A stretch of DNA of 64,000 nt from Nonomuraea candida (GCF_000725485.1 NZ_JOAG01000012.1:248001-312000); one strand, 5' to 3'; shown: positions 17,595 to 26,315, counted from the stretch's first letter. Notes: generated by a model not told the origin, from the letters alone. Numbers and translations are program-made.

Positions 17595-17633
17595 GCGGCC
17601 CGGGCCCGGATTCTTCTCCAGGGCCCGGGCCGC
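17595..17633. terminator. Strong hairpin between convergent genes
   Basis: Thirteen-bp perfect stem: GCGGCCCGGGCCC at 17595-17607 pairs with 17621-17633, extended inside by GGA/TCC. No T tract. Placed between the ATPase stop (17560) and the GyrI-like gene stop (17679), it probably ends transcription from both sides. Confidence 0.65.
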
Positions 17634-17678
17634 ACGCTGTTCCGGCCGCACAGGCGGCTTTCGTCCGTACCGTGGGGG

Positions 17679-18164
17679 TCAGGTCAGGCGGAACTGCAGG
17701 CCGGTGTCCCACTTGTGCGGGTCGGGCTCCACCCGCGGGTCCGTCTGGAAGAGCTCCAGGCGGCAGCCCCAGTGCTCGGTCCCGTCCTTCTCGGTCAGGT
17801 CGAACGTCAGGCCCTGCTCCCCGGCCCACTTCAGCGTCGCCTCGACGACGCCGAAGAGCTGGTCGGGATGGCCGTGGTGGGAGACGGTGACGTAGCGGCC
17901 CGCGGGCAGGGTGTCGGCGAAGACGTCGCCCTCGCCCTCCACCGGCGCGGCCACCGGCACCCCCGCCTGCACCACCAGCCGGTCGCGGGCCAGGTCGATG
18001 CTCTCGTAACGCAGGAAAGGCGCGCCCGCGGGGTGCGCGCCGCGCTCGGCGAGCCAGCCGATGATCTCCCCGATGCGATCCGCGACCAGCCCGAAGGTGG
18101 TCATGGTGATGGTACGGCGCACCCCCACGTACGGGCGCCCGGGGAACTCGACGATCTGTGGCAT
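17679..18164 (-). CDS. GyrI-like small-molecule-binding domain protein
   Basis: Stand-alone effector-binding domain of 161 aa (SOUL/GyrI superfamily): IVEFPGRPYVGVRRTITM, GAPFLRYESIDLARDRLVVQ, LPAGRYVTVSHHGHPDQLFG. Such domains bind hydrophobic cations or drugs and often form the C-terminus of MerR and AraC regulators. Excellent SD (AAGGAGG, 9 nt). Fifteen nt after the sigma factor stop and last in the MerR-sigma-GyrI operon; the MerR protein carries the same kind of domain, so a second ligand sensor or ligand sink is plausible. Confidence 0.85.
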   Translation of the reverse strand: MPQIVEFPGRPYVGVRRTITMTTFGLVADRIGEIIGWLAERGAHPAGAPFLRYESIDLARDRLVVQAGVPVAAPVEGEGDVFADTLPAGRYVTVSHHGHPDQLFGVVEATLKWAGEQGLTFDLTEKDGTEHWGCRLELFQTDPRVEPDPHKWDTGLQFRLT

Positions 18165-18179
18165 GTTCTGTTTCCTCCT

Positions 18180-19088
18180 TCACCCCTCAGTACGGAGCGC
18201 GGCCCCGAAACTCATCGGCAGCCCGAAGAACGGGAACAGCCCCGGATCGAGATAGGTGGTCTCCCCCACGACCACGCCCCCGGACACCTCCAGGACGAGC
18301 AGCGCGAACGGCTCCCCGTTCAGGTACTGCCCGAAGGCCGGGCAGCCGTTGGCCCGCGTCGGCACCAGGCGGGACCCGGCGCACGGCGCGTCGGAGTGCA
18401 GCAGCACGGCCCGGATGTCCTCGCGCCCCCGCAGCCACCACGTGAACGGCGGCATGGACGACGTCGCGTCCTCGTGCAGCAGCGACACCAGCGCGTCCAC
18501 GTCGTAGCGCTCGAACGCCGTCACGTACCGCGCCAGCAGCCCCTCGTCCACCGCGGCGTCGAGGGGGTCCGAGGCGGGCAGCCTGGCCCTGGCGCGTTGC
18601 AGGCTGCTGTTGACCGAGGTCACCGTGGCACCCAGGAGGGCGGCGGTCTCGGCGGCGCTCCACTTCAGCACGTCGCGCAGGATGAGCACGGCGCGCTGCC
18701 GGGGCGGCAGGTGCTGCAGCGCGGCCACGAACGCCAGCCGCACCGTCTCCCTCGTCACGGCCAGGTCGGCGGGGTCGAGAACGCGGGCGTCGGGGACGGG
18801 CTGCACCCAGCGGTTCTCGGGCAGCGGCTCGCCCAGCGCGGCTCCGGGGACGGCGGCGGGGCCCAGGTCCATGGCGCGGGCGCGGCGCTGCGGGCCTCTC
18901 AGCATGTCGACGCAGACGTTGGTGGCCAGGTGGAACAGCCACGGGCGCAGCGGCCCGCGCCCCGGGTCGTACGTGCGCCAGGCCCGGACGAACGTCTCCT
19001 GCACCGCGTCCTCGGCCTCGAACCCCGACCCCAGCATCCGGTAGCAGTAGCCGGTCAGCTCGACCCGGTGCCGCTCCATCTCGGCCAC
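18180..19088 (-). CDS. ECF RNA polymerase sigma factor with C-terminal SnoaL-like domain (TIGR02960-like)
   Basis: Sigma factor of about 302 aa. Region 2: LTGYCYRMLGSGFEAEDAVQ and ATNVCVDML; region 4: LQHLPPRQRAVLILRDVLKW with VTSVNSSLQRARARL. A C-terminal SnoaL/NTF2-like domain (about 205-300, AFERYDVDALVSLLHEDATS) replaces an anti-sigma partner in this group and may gate activity. GTG 19088 has GGAGG at 8 nt. The frame is open back to a GTG overlapping the MerR stop (19195), but that extra 36-codon stretch is repetitive (ETAPGGP twice) and unlike family N-termini. Confidence 0.85.
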   Translation of the reverse strand: MAEMERHRVELTGYCYRMLGSGFEAEDAVQETFVRAWRTYDPGRGPLRPWLFHLATNVCVDMLRGPQRRARAMDLGPAAVPGAALGEPLPENRWVQPVPDARVLDPADLAVTRETVRLAFVAALQHLPPRQRAVLILRDVLKWSAAETAALLGATVTSVNSSLQRARARLPASDPLDAAVDEGLLARYVTAFERYDVDALVSLLHEDATSSMPPFTWWLRGREDIRAVLLHSDAPCAGSRLVPTRANGCPAFGQYLNGEPFALLVLEVSGGVVVGETTYLDPGLFPFFGLPMSFGAALRTEG

Positions 19089-19116
19089 CCCGCGCCCCTC
19101 CGGCCCGGCCCAGGCA

Positions 19117-19184
19117 GGCCCTCCCGGCGCGGTCTCGGCCTGCCTTCGCCGCGCGGTCTCCACCGGCCCTCCCGGCGCGGTCTC
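19117..19184. repeat. 20-bp direct repeat in the MerR-sigma junction
   Basis: The 20-bp sequence beginning GGCCCTCCCGGCGCGG occurs at 19117-19136 and exactly again at 19165-19184, in the 101-bp gap between the MerR stop and the preferred sigma start. Open in the sigma frame, so it would be coding only if translation starts at 19195. Confidence 0.75.
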
Positions 19185-19189
19185 CCCGT

Positions 19190-20005
19190 TCAGCACGGGA
19201 CCACCTCGATCTGCAGTTCGGTCACCCACTCCGCGCGGTCCTCGGGAACGTGCAGCGAGACCTCCCTGGGCAGGTCGAGGGCGCGGTAGCCGTGCTCCTC
19301 GATCCAGTGGGCCAGCTCCTGGAACGTCGGCCCCGCCTCCTCCATCGGCCCGCGGTGGATGATCGTGGCGGCGGTCTCGACGGCGGGCAGGTCCGCGACG
19401 TCGAAGTCGTGTCCCCCGGGCGACACGTTGGCCGGCAGGCAGGCGTGCACCATCACGGTGCCGTCGTCCTCCTGGAGGTAGTGGGCGATGCCGGGGCCGA
19501 GGATCCGCACGCCGGCCGCGTCCACCCGCCGGCAGAGCTCCTCGAACAGGGGCGAGATGACCGGCCCGATGTCCTCGCCCTCGTAGCTGGCGGCCCTGGC
19601 GGAGAGCTGGGCGACGCGGATCCGGTCGAGCCTCTTCAGCACGACCTCCGCCGTGCCCATGTGCCCCTCCGTCTCGATCGTGCGCAGCCGCGCCTCGACG
19701 CTGCGCAGCCGGGCCAGGTCGGCGTTGATCCGGGCTTCGAGCTGGGCGCGGCGCAGGCGCACCATGCCGTGCAGCTCCTCGGTGCTCACCTTCTCGTCGA
19801 GGATGGCCCGCACCTGCTCCAGCGTGAAGCCGAGGTCCTTGATGGCGACGATCCGGTTGAGCCTGGCGAGCTGTTCCGCCTGGTAGGAGCGGTAGCCGGT
19901 GACCGGGTCGACGTGCGCGGGGCGCAGCAGGCCGATGGCGTCGTAGTGGCGGAGCATCCGTACGGACACCAGTCCCAGCCTGGCGAAGTCTCCGATGCTG
20001 AACAT
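19190..20005 (-). CDS. MerR family regulator with GyrI-like effector domain (BmrR/TipA type)
   Basis: Regulator of 271 aa: winged HTH MFSIGDFARLGLVSVRMLRH with YDAIGLLRPAHVDPVTGYRS, a long dimerisation coiled coil (about 75-120) and a GyrI-like ligand domain from about 125 to the end. This architecture senses drugs or other lipophilic compounds and activates promoters with overlong spacers by DNA untwisting. Exactly such a promoter precedes the gene. It heads an operon with an ECF sigma factor and a free GyrI domain, so ligand binding could be amplified through the sigma factor. Confidence 0.9.
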   Translation of the reverse strand: MFSIGDFARLGLVSVRMLRHYDAIGLLRPAHVDPVTGYRSYQAEQLARLNRIVAIKDLGFTLEQVRAILDEKVSTEELHGMVRLRRAQLEARINADLARLRSVEARLRTIETEGHMGTAEVVLKRLDRIRVAQLSARAASYEGEDIGPVISPLFEELCRRVDAAGVRILGPGIAHYLQEDDGTVMVHACLPANVSPGGHDFDVADLPAVETAATIIHRGPMEEAGPTFQELAHWIEEHGYRALDLPREVSLHVPEDRAEWVTELQIEVVPC

Positions 20006-20015
20006 GGCCTCTCAA

Positions 20016-20046
20016 GGTGTAGGGCCTGACACGGTGTCAGAGTCAA
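20016..20046 (-). promoter_or_regulatory. MerR-type promoter: 19-bp spacer with centred palindrome
   Basis: Minus strand: TTGACT (20046-20041), 19 nt, TACACC (20021-20016). The spacer contains the perfect palindrome CTGACAC-G-GTGTCAG as read on the plus strand (20026-20040). Long spacer plus centred dyad is the hallmark of MerR-activated promoters. Predicted RNA start is only a few nt before the ATG at 20005, so the transcript would be nearly leaderless. Confidence 0.8.
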
Positions 20047-20096
20047 CCTATGGCGATTTTTTACGCCTTGGGGTACTTTTCGGTTCAAGACGGGCG

Positions 20097-20110
20097 ACCG
20101 AACGTTCGGT
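20097..20110. promoter_or_regulatory. TetR operator, 14-bp perfect palindrome
   Basis: ACCGAACGTTCGGT lies 12 nt before the TetR start and is the expected kind of autoregulatory site for the TetR-acyl-CoA synthetase-crotonase operon. A T6 run and TTGGGGTACTTTT lie just upstream at 20055-20080. Confidence 0.75.
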
Positions 20111-20122
20111 AGGGCGGACCCC

Positions 20123-20824
20123 TTGACCATCCCACGACTCACCGACCGCGACACGAACGCCGGCGAGCGGATCAGGACGGCGGCCGTGCTGCTGTTCGCC
20201 CGGCAGGGCTACGCCGCGACGAGCATCCGGGACCTCGCCCGGGCGGTCGGCCTGACCAACGCCGGCATCTACCACCACGTCACCAGCAAGGAATCCCTGC
20301 TGGCCGACCTCATGCGGACGGCCCAGCGGGGGCTGATCGAGGCCACCGAGCGCATGCTGGCCCCGTACGAACGGCCCGCGGACCGCCTGGCCCTGCTGAT
20401 CAGCTCCCTGACCGCCGTCCACGCCCGCAACCCGATGACCACCCGCGTCATGGACGGCGAGCTGCGCTCCCTGACCCCCGGCTCCGCCGCCCACGACGAG
20501 ATCATCGCCCTGCGCGACGCGTACGAGGCCCACTGGAAGCACGCGCTGTCCGACGGCGTCATCCAGGGCGTCTTCCGCGTCGCCGACGAGAAGCTGACCC
20601 GGCTCGCCCTGATGTCCATGTGCACCGGCACCAGCGAGTGGTACCGCCCCGACGGGGACTCCACGCTGGAGCAGGTGTGCGCCGAGTTCGTCGCGATCGG
20701 CCTGGCCGCCGTCCGAGCCCCGGCCCAGCCCGTCGCCCTGGCCGATTTCTGCCTCTTGCCCGAGTTCCCGTGGGAGCCGCCGGATGCCAGAAACGATCCC
20801 CGACCTGATGAGGCACGCCGCTAG
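20123..20824 (+). CDS. TetR family repressor
   Basis: Regulator of 233 aa. HTH: TAAVLLFARQGYAATSIRDL followed by ARAVGLTNAGIYHHVTSKES; the C-terminal ligand domain resembles those of fatty-acid-related TetR regulators. TTG start at 20123, no better codon nearby. The 3' end overlaps the acyl-CoA synthetase gene by 41 bp in another frame. A perfect palindrome in front of it suggests autoregulation, with an acyl-CoA or related molecule as the likely inducer. Confidence 0.88.
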   Translation: MTIPRLTDRDTNAGERIRTAAVLLFARQGYAATSIRDLARAVGLTNAGIYHHVTSKESLLADLMRTAQRGLIEATERMLAPYERPADRLALLISSLTAVHARNPMTTRVMDGELRSLTPGSAAHDEIIALRDAYEAHWKHALSDGVIQGVFRVADEKLTRLALMSMCTGTSEWYRPDGDSTLEQVCAEFVAIGLAAVRAPAQPVALADFCLLPEFPWEPPDARNDPRPDEARR

Positions 20825-22259
20825 CGCGTACGGCGGGCGCGAGTTCCTCCGATTCCCCGACGCGTCCCTGACCTTCGCCGAGGCCGACGCGCGCTCCGAC
20901 CGGCTGGCCGGCGCGCTGGCCGACAAGGGCGTACGGCCCGGCGACCGGGTGGCGATCATGATGGACAACGTGCCGGGCTGGCCGCTGACCTGGCTGGCGA
21001 CGCTCAAGGCCGGCGCGGTGACCGTGCCGGTGAACGTCCGCTACCGGGCCGCCGACCTGGCGCACGTGCTGCGCGACTCGGGCGCGGTGGCCACGGTCAC
21101 CACGGCCGGGCACGCCTCCCGCGTCCCCGGCACGGCGCACCTCTTCGACGCCCTCGACGACGGCGGCCACCGCGCCCCCGCCTTCCACGCCAAGCCCGAC
21201 GACGTCACGAATTTTCAGTACACGTCGGGCACTACGGGCTTCCCCAAGGCCTGCATGCTCACCCACGACTACTGGCTCAGGACCGCCCGGGTCGTCGCCG
21301 ACCAGGTCCGGCTCCGGGACGACGACGTCATCATGATCGCGCAGGCGTACTCGTACCTGGACCCGCAGTGGGTCACCGTGCTCGCGCTCCTGGGCGGCGT
21401 GCCCCTCGTCGTGCTCCCCCGCTTCTCCGCCTCCGGCTTCTGGGCCTCGGCCCGGCGGCACGGCGCGACGCTCACGTACGTGCTGGGCACCATGCCCCTG
21501 CTGATGCACAAGCAGCCGCCCCACCCGCACGACCGCGACCACCGCATGCGCGTGGTGCTCTGCTCCGGCATCCAGCCCGACCTGCACGCCGCGTTCGAGG
21601 AGCGCTGGGGCGCGCCGTGGCGCGAGCTGTACGGCTCCACCGAGAGCGGCGCCGACCTGGTGATGCCCCTCGACGCCGACGACACGGTGGGCACCGGCGC
21701 CATGGGGCTCGCGCCGCCCGGCAAGGAGGTCCGCCTCGACCCGGAGACCGGCGAGATCCTGGTCAGGGGCGTGCCCATGATGAAGGGCTACTGGAACCAC
21801 CCCGAGGCCACCGCCCACGCCTTCAGAGGCGGCTGGTACCACACGGGCGACCTGGGCGTACGCGACGAGCGCGGCCATCTCCGGCACGCCGGGCGGATCA
21901 AGGACATGGTGCGCAGGGGCGGCGAGAACATCTCGTGCGCCGAGGTGGAGCGGGTGCTCGCCGGGCACCCGGCGGTCCTGTCGGCGGCCCTGGTGCCCAT
22001 CCCCGACGACCTGTTCGGCGAGCTGCCGAAGGCGTTCGTCCAGCTCCGCCCCGGCCACGAGCCGACGGCCGGGACCGCCATGAGCGTGGCCGACCACGCC
22101 AGGGAGCGCCTGGCCGGCTTCAAGGTCCCGGCGTACGTGGAGTTCGTCGCGGAGTTCCCGCTCACCCCGTCGGCCCGCATCGAGAAGCGCCACCTCCTCG
22201 GCCTCCGGCGCGACCAGCGCGCCGCTCCGGCCATCCACGTGGAAAGGGAATCCCGATGA
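20784..22259 (+). CDS. AMP-dependent acyl-CoA synthetase/ligase
   Basis: Adenylate-forming enzyme of 491 aa that activates a carboxylic acid with ATP and CoA. Core motifs: YTSGTTGFPKACMLTH, LYGSTESG, GWYHTGDLG, GRIKDMVRRGGENIS and the C-terminal Lys in SARIEKRHLL. At 491 aa it is shorter than many fatty acyl-CoA ligases and nearer to crotonobetaine/carnitine or medium-chain forms. Start ATG 20784 lies inside the TetR gene; its stop overlaps the crotonase start (ATGA). Confidence 0.88.
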   Translation: MPETIPDLMRHAASAYGGREFLRFPDASLTFAEADARSDRLAGALADKGVRPGDRVAIMMDNVPGWPLTWLATLKAGAVTVPVNVRYRAADLAHVLRDSGAVATVTTAGHASRVPGTAHLFDALDDGGHRAPAFHAKPDDVTNFQYTSGTTGFPKACMLTHDYWLRTARVVADQVRLRDDDVIMIAQAYSYLDPQWVTVLALLGGVPLVVLPRFSASGFWASARRHGATLTYVLGTMPLLMHKQPPHPHDRDHRMRVVLCSGIQPDLHAAFEERWGAPWRELYGSTESGADLVMPLDADDTVGTGAMGLAPPGKEVRLDPETGEILVRGVPMMKGYWNHPEATAHAFRGGWYHTGDLGVRDERGHLRHAGRIKDMVRRGGENISCAEVERVLAGHPAVLSAALVPIPDDLFGELPKAFVQLRPGHEPTAGTAMSVADHARERLAGFKVPAYVEFVAEFPLTPSARIEKRHLLGLRRDQRAAPAIHVERESR

Positions 22260-22993
22260 TCGACGTGACCGTACGCGACGAGGTGGCCGTGATCACGCTC
22301 GCCCGCCCGGACAAGCTCAACGCCCTCACCGCGGCCATGCGGGTGGACCTCGCGGCGGCCGTCCGCGAGCACGGCGCGAGCGCCCGGGGCATCGTGGTCA
22401 CCGGCACGGGCCGGGCGTTCTCGGCCGGCGAGGACCTCCGCGAGGCCGCCGGCCGGTCGCTGGTGGCGGAGGTGGCCTCGTTCCACGACATGACCAGGGC
22501 CGTGCTGGAGACGCGCGTCCCGGTGGTCGCGGCGGTCAACGGCCTGGCCGTGGGCGGGGCCGCCGAGTGGACGCTCTGCTTCGACGCCCGCCTCGGCACG
22601 CCGTCGGCGGAGTACTTCCTGCCGGAGAACCGCATCGGCCTGTCGATCTCGAACGCCTCCAGCTACCTGCTGCCCCGCCTCCTGGGCGGCCGGGCGCTGC
22701 GGCTGGTGCTCGACGCGGCCCGCCTGAGCGCCGCCGACGCCCTGGACGTCGGCCTGCTGGACGAGATCGTGGCCCCGGAGGAGCTGGTGGAGGCGGCGAT
22801 CGCCCGCGTGCGCCGCTGGACCGCCCCCGGCGCCGCCACGGCCGTGCACCTGGCCCTGCTGCGCCCGCCGCCGGCGGAGGTGGAGCGGGCCTTCCAGGCG
22901 GAGACCGAGGCGGCCGAGCGGGTGGAGGCGTCGGGCATCGCCCAGGCCGGCATGGCCGAGTTCGTCAGCAGCAGGGCCAAGCCGACCCCGTGA
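22256..22993 (+). CDS. Enoyl-CoA hydratase/isomerase family protein (crotonase fold)
   Basis: Protein of 245 aa. Crotonase features: VAVITLARPDKLNALTAAM, oxyanion-hole FSAGEDL and AVNGLAVGGAAEW, then FLPENRIGLSIS. By eye-alignment with rat enoyl-CoA hydratase from memory, the first catalytic Glu (in LPEN) is kept, but the second falls on Arg in ALRLVL and the GxGG segment is SNAS. It may therefore be an isomerase, decarboxylase or other crotonase rather than a standard hydratase. Last gene of the TetR operon; no acyl-CoA dehydrogenase accompanies it. Confidence 0.82.
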   Translation: MIDVTVRDEVAVITLARPDKLNALTAAMRVDLAAAVREHGASARGIVVTGTGRAFSAGEDLREAAGRSLVAEVASFHDMTRAVLETRVPVVAAVNGLAVGGAAEWTLCFDARLGTPSAEYFLPENRIGLSISNASSYLLPRLLGGRALRLVLDAARLSAADALDVGLLDEIVAPEELVEAAIARVRRWTAPGAATAVHLALLRPPPAEVERAFQAETEAAERVEASGIAQAGMAEFVSSRAKPTP

Positions 22994-23029
22994 GCAGCGG
23001 CCCCGGCCGTACGGCGGGACCGGCCGCTC

Positions 23030-23158
23030 GGCGGAACCGGCATCAGGCGGGCCCGGCCGCTTGACGGAACCGGCATCAGGCGGGCCCGGCCGCTTGACGG
23101 AACCGGCATTCAGGCGGGACGGGCCGCTTGACGGAACCGGATTCAGACGGGACCGGCC
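23030..23158. repeat. 33-bp tandem repeat, about 4 copies, after the crotonase gene
   Basis: Units at 23030, 23063, 23096 and 23130; core GGAACCGGCATCAGGCGGG. The first two are almost identical, the later ones diverge. A degenerate copy (about 22997-23029) touches the crotonase stop. Lies in the convergent gap with the PH-domain gene. Confidence 0.85.
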
Positions 23159-23169
23159 CGGAGGCCGGG

Positions 23170-23781
23170 CTAGGCGACGACGATGGCGGCGACCGTCAGC
23201 GCCACCGCCACCACCAGCACCGCGATCGAGTCGTAGGACCACCTCACCCGGGCGGGCGCCGGCGCGTCGTCGCGGCGCCGGGCCGACTCGGCGCGCTCGC
23301 GGATCTGGTCGCCCACCCAGTCGGCGTGCGTCTTGCCGGAGAACGCCTCCATGGCCGCCTGCTCGCCGCGCGCCAGCGTCGGCTCGGTCCGGAAACGCCC
23401 CCGCTCCGCCTTGGGCGCCCCGCGCCGCTCCGCCTTGGCCCGCTCGCGCGCGCTGCTCATCGGGGTCCACAACCGCAGCACCTGGTCGTCGCCGTGCCGG
23501 ACGTTGATGGCGTGCGACACCGTCACGTCGTCGATCGCGGCCCACGGCACGACCGTGGTGCGGAACGGGTTGCGCCCCACCAGCCCCTCCTCGGTGAAGA
23601 CCGTGGCGGGGCGCAGCGCGACCGCGTACACCAGGGCCGTCAGCGCCCCGAGCACGGCCAGCGCCACCAGCGACGGCTTGCCGTTGAAGCGGGCGATCAG
23701 GTCGTAGACGTTGAACGCCACGAACGCCACCCACACCCACGCCAGCACGAAGGCGGTCTTGGAGCGGTAGGTCTGTTTCAC
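23170..23781 (-). CDS. Membrane protein with PH-like (bacterial PH) domain
   Basis: Protein of 203 aa. Two N-terminal membrane helices ([38 protein letters not shown]), a bPH-like cytoplasmic domain ([20 protein letters not shown], then [20 protein letters not shown]), a charged linker and a C-terminal helix ([18 protein letters not shown]). Function unknown; such proteins are common near nucleoside genes in actinomycetes. The GTG start overlaps the adenosine deaminase stop by 4 bp (GTGA), so the two are co-translated. Confidence 0.78.
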   Translation of the reverse strand: MKQTYRSKTAFVLAWVWVAFVAFNVYDLIARFNGKPSLVALAVLGALTALVYAVALRPATVFTEEGLVGRNPFRTTVVPWAAIDDVTVSHAINVRHGDDQVLRLWTPMSSARERAKAERRGAPKAERGRFRTEPTLARGEQAAMEAFSGKTHADWVGDQIRERAESARRRDDAPAPARVRWSYDSIAVLVVAVALTVAAIVVA

Positions 23782-24851
23782 GGCTGCCACTTGATCTGGG
23801 CGAAGCCGGGCTTGATCACGCCGTTGATCAGCGCCAGCCGCTCGTCGAACGGGAGGAACGCCGACTTCATCGCGTTGACCGTGAACCACTGCAGGTCGTC
23901 CCAGCCGTAGCCGAACGCCTCGACCAGCTTGTGGAACTCCAGCGACACGCTGGTCGAGCTCATCAGCCGGTTGTCGGTGTTGACCGTGACCCGGAAGTGC
24001 AGCCGCCGCAGCAGCCCGATCGGGTGCTCGGCGATCGAGGCGGCGGCGCCGGTCTGCAGGTTGGAGGTGGGACACATCTCCAGCGGGATGCGCTTGTCGC
24101 GGACGTACGCCGCCAGCCGCCCCAGCTTGGCCGTGCCGTCGGAGGCCACCGAGATGTCGTCGATGACGCGCACGCCGTGCCCGAGCCGGTCGGCGCCGCA
24201 CCACTGGATGGCCTGCCAGATCGACGGCAGCCCGAACGCCTCGCCGGCGTGGATGGTGAAGTGGGCGTTCTCCCGCTGCAGGTATTCGAAGGCGTCGAGG
24301 TGCCGGGTGGGCGGGTAGCCGGCCTCGGCCCCCGCGATGTCGAACCCGACCACGCCGCCGTCGCGGTAGCGCACCGCCAGCTCCGCGATCTCCCTGGAGC
24401 GCGCCTGGTGGCGCATGGCGGTCAGCAGCGTGCCGACCCGCAGGCCGCGCCCGCGCGAGCCCTGCTCGAAGCCCTCCAGCACCGCCTCCACCACCTGGTC
24501 GAGGCTCAGCCCCCTGGTGGTGTGCTGCTCGGGCGCGAAGCGCACCTCGGCGTAGACCACGCCGTCGTCGGCCAGGTCTTGCGCGCACTCGGCGGCCACG
24601 CGGACGAGGGACTCGCGCGTCTGCATGACGCCGACCGTGTGGTCGAACGTCTCCAGGTAGCGTTCGAGCGAGCCCGAGTCGGACGCCTCCTCGAACCACT
24701 GGCGCAGGTTGTCGGGATCCTCCGTGGGCAGCCGGCCGTAGTCGGTCTCCCGGGCCAGCTCGACGATCGTCTCGGCGCGGAGCCCGCCGTCGAGGTGATC
24801 GTGCAGCAGCACCTTGGGAGCCCGCCGGATCTGGTCAAGGGTGGGGCTCAT
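23778..24851 (-). CDS. add: Adenosine deaminase
   Basis: Enzyme of 357 aa, deaminates adenosine and deoxyadenosine to (deoxy)inosine. Zn ligands in [11 protein letters not shown], catalytic HAGEAFGLP and GHGVRVIDD, substrate/metal NTDNRLMS. It supplies substrate for the phosphorylase encoded at 13.5 kb. Start ATG 24851 ([13 protein letters not shown]) without a clear SD; possibly leaderless. First gene before the PH-domain gene. Confidence 0.95.
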   Translation of the reverse strand: MSPTLDQIRRAPKVLLHDHLDGGLRAETIVELARETDYGRLPTEDPDNLRQWFEEASDSGSLERYLETFDHTVGVMQTRESLVRVAAECAQDLADDGVVYAEVRFAPEQHTTRGLSLDQVVEAVLEGFEQGSRGRGLRVGTLLTAMRHQARSREIAELAVRYRDGGVVGFDIAGAEAGYPPTRHLDAFEYLQRENAHFTIHAGEAFGLPSIWQAIQWCGADRLGHGVRVIDDISVASDGTAKLGRLAAYVRDKRIPLEMCPTSNLQTGAAASIAEHPIGLLRRLHFRVTVNTDNRLMSSTSVSLEFHKLVEAFGYGWDDLQWFTVNAMKSAFLPFDERLALINGVIKPGFAQIKWQP

Positions 24852-24983
24852 CTGGCCATGATATGAGCACCACCCACCTCCACCGCTATGGCTCGGGACC
24901 GCTCCCCGAACCCGGCCGGGAGGGCGAGGGACACCGCGCCCCGGTGCGCCCCTGTGCGCCCCTGTGCGCGCCCCTGCGTGGTC

Positions 24984-25334
24984 TCAGTCGCGGCCGGCGG
25001 ACTCGGGCGAGAAGGCGGGCAGGCACACCGCGATGTACTCGGCGCCCTCGGGGCCCACGCTGTAACGCACCTTCTCCCCCGGCGAGGTGACCACCGACTG
25101 CCCGGCGCCGACGCGGGTCGTGCCGCCGTCGTGCTCGACGAGCACCGTGCCGCGCAGGACCACGGTGTACTCGGTGAACGACGGCGTCTGCGCCGGCTCC
25201 TCCCAGCCGGGCGGCGCGGTCATGTGGGCGATGGAGACGGCCTCGTCGCCGCTGTTGACGCGGCCGACGTGCTCGTCGATGAGCTTGCCGCCGGGTACGG
25301 GGATGCGGGCCGGGCCCTCGATCTTTCTCACCAC
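24984..25334 (-). CDS. Cupin domain protein
   Basis: Small beta-barrel protein of about 116 aa: IDEHVGRVNSGDEAVSIAHM, PPGWEEPAQTPSFTEYTVVL and GAGQSVVTSPGEKVRYSV are the two cupin halves. Metal-binding His residues are sparse, so it may be a binding protein rather than an oxygenase. Start GTG 25334 (VVRKIEGPARIPVPG) or the next GTG; the open frame reaches 25412. Between adenosine deaminase and a lipoprotein gene, same strand. Role unknown. Confidence 0.72.
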   Translation of the reverse strand: MVRKIEGPARIPVPGGKLIDEHVGRVNSGDEAVSIAHMTAPPGWEEPAQTPSFTEYTVVLRGTVLVEHDGGTTRVGAGQSVVTSPGEKVRYSVGPEGAEYIAVCLPAFSPESAGRD

Positions 25335-25416
25335 GACGCCAGTCTGCCACGACCCGACCTGCCCCGATGTCGACGTGCCACGAGCCCGAGGCGGCACGAT
25401 CCGGGGTGCCACGGCC

Positions 25417-26094
25417 TCAGCGTGCCACGTCGAGGACCAGCCGGTTCGGGGAGTCCTGCTCGGTGACCCGGAAGGCGGTCCGCCTGGCCAGCGCCAGCCC
25501 GATGCCGACCCTGCCCTCGAAGTCGCCGGTCCTGACGACGCCGGTGAGGTTGTCCAGGTTCGCCTCGTAGACGGGACCGCCCGCCCAGGTGGACCGGCCC
25601 TCGTCGTCGTGGGCGTTCGCGGGGAAGAGCGTGAGCTGGAGGTACGCGCCGCCGGGCACGTCGATCGCCCGGCCCGACCCGTCCTGGACCAGCTCGTCCA
25701 CCCATTTCACGCTGTATCCGGGGATGCCGCCCTTGAGCTCCACGACCAGCCGGTCGTACGCCTCGTGGGCGGCGTACCGTACGGACGTCACAACCGCGGG
25801 CTCCATCCCCGACCGGTCGACGTCGACCTCGGCGGTGCTGGTCGGGATGTCGGGCCCCGGCGCGGGCGACCCGGGAGCCGACCCGGGGGCCGACTCTGAG
25901 GCGGACCCGCTCCCGGAGCCGGTACCGGGAGCGGGCTCGGAAGCGGTCTCGGTGGCGGGCTCGGTCGCGGTGGCCTGCGGCAGGGTGGCCTGCGGGGCGG
26001 TGCCGCACGCGGTGAGCACGGTGGCGAGGCAGGCCAGCGGAACGGCCACGCGGGCGCGCGACGGCCGGCCGCGGGGCGGGGATGACGGGCGCAT
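25417..26094 (-). CDS. Putative lipoprotein with AMIN-like domain
   Basis: Protein of 225 aa. Signal sequence ending VLTAC with lipobox Cys30, then a Pro/Ala/Thr/Ser/Glu-rich linker (about 34-85) and a C-terminal beta-rich domain starting VVTSVRYAAHEAYDRLVVEL and ending NRLVLDVAR, the pattern of AMIN-like domains. These usually bind cell wall or target envelope proteins. The ATG at 26094 (MRPSSPPRGRP) is the last Met before the lipoprotein signal; the frame is open to 26310. No specific function can be assigned. Confidence 0.72.
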   Translation of the reverse strand: MRPSSPPRGRPSRARVAVPLACLATVLTACGTAPQATLPQATATEPATETASEPAPGTGSGSGSASESAPGSAPGSPAPGPDIPTSTAEVDVDRSGMEPAVVTSVRYAAHEAYDRLVVELKGGIPGYSVKWVDELVQDGSGRAIDVPGGAYLQLTLFPANAHDDEGRSTWAGGPVYEANLDNLTGVVRTGDFEGRVGIGLALARRTAFRVTEQDSPNRLVLDVAR

Positions 26095-26277
26095 GCCCGG
26101 TAGATGCCCAGCGTACGGCCCTGCAAGCCGCGTCACGGCCGCTCGTTGCGCCCTTTCCCCGGCCTTCCCCCGGCCTTCCCCCCGGCCCCCCACGCCCCCC
26201 GACCGACTTATCCCCCGATCAACGGACAAGGCCCATATATACGAGCAGCCCCACCAATAAGCCGACAGCGCCAAAGG

Positions 26278-26312
26278 CCATGGGGCCCCGCCCGGCCGGC
26301 GGAGCCCCATGG
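26278..26312 (-). terminator. Hairpin terminator after the DHA2-type MFS gene
   Basis: CCATGGGGC (26278-26286) pairs with GCCCCATGG (26304-26312) around a GC-rich interior, starting 3 nt after the MFS stop. On the minus strand it is followed by CCTTTGG, a weak T tract. Upstream, 26155-26185 holds a run of CGGCCTTCCCC repeats and 26230-26245 an isolated CATATATACG. Confidence 0.6.
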
Positions 26313-26315
26313 AGG

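Noticed and set aside
23061..23507. Arg/Pro/Ala-rich frame starting in the 33-bp repeats
   Set aside because: Shadow of the PH-domain gene on the other strand plus repeat-derived sequence; no ribosome binding site.
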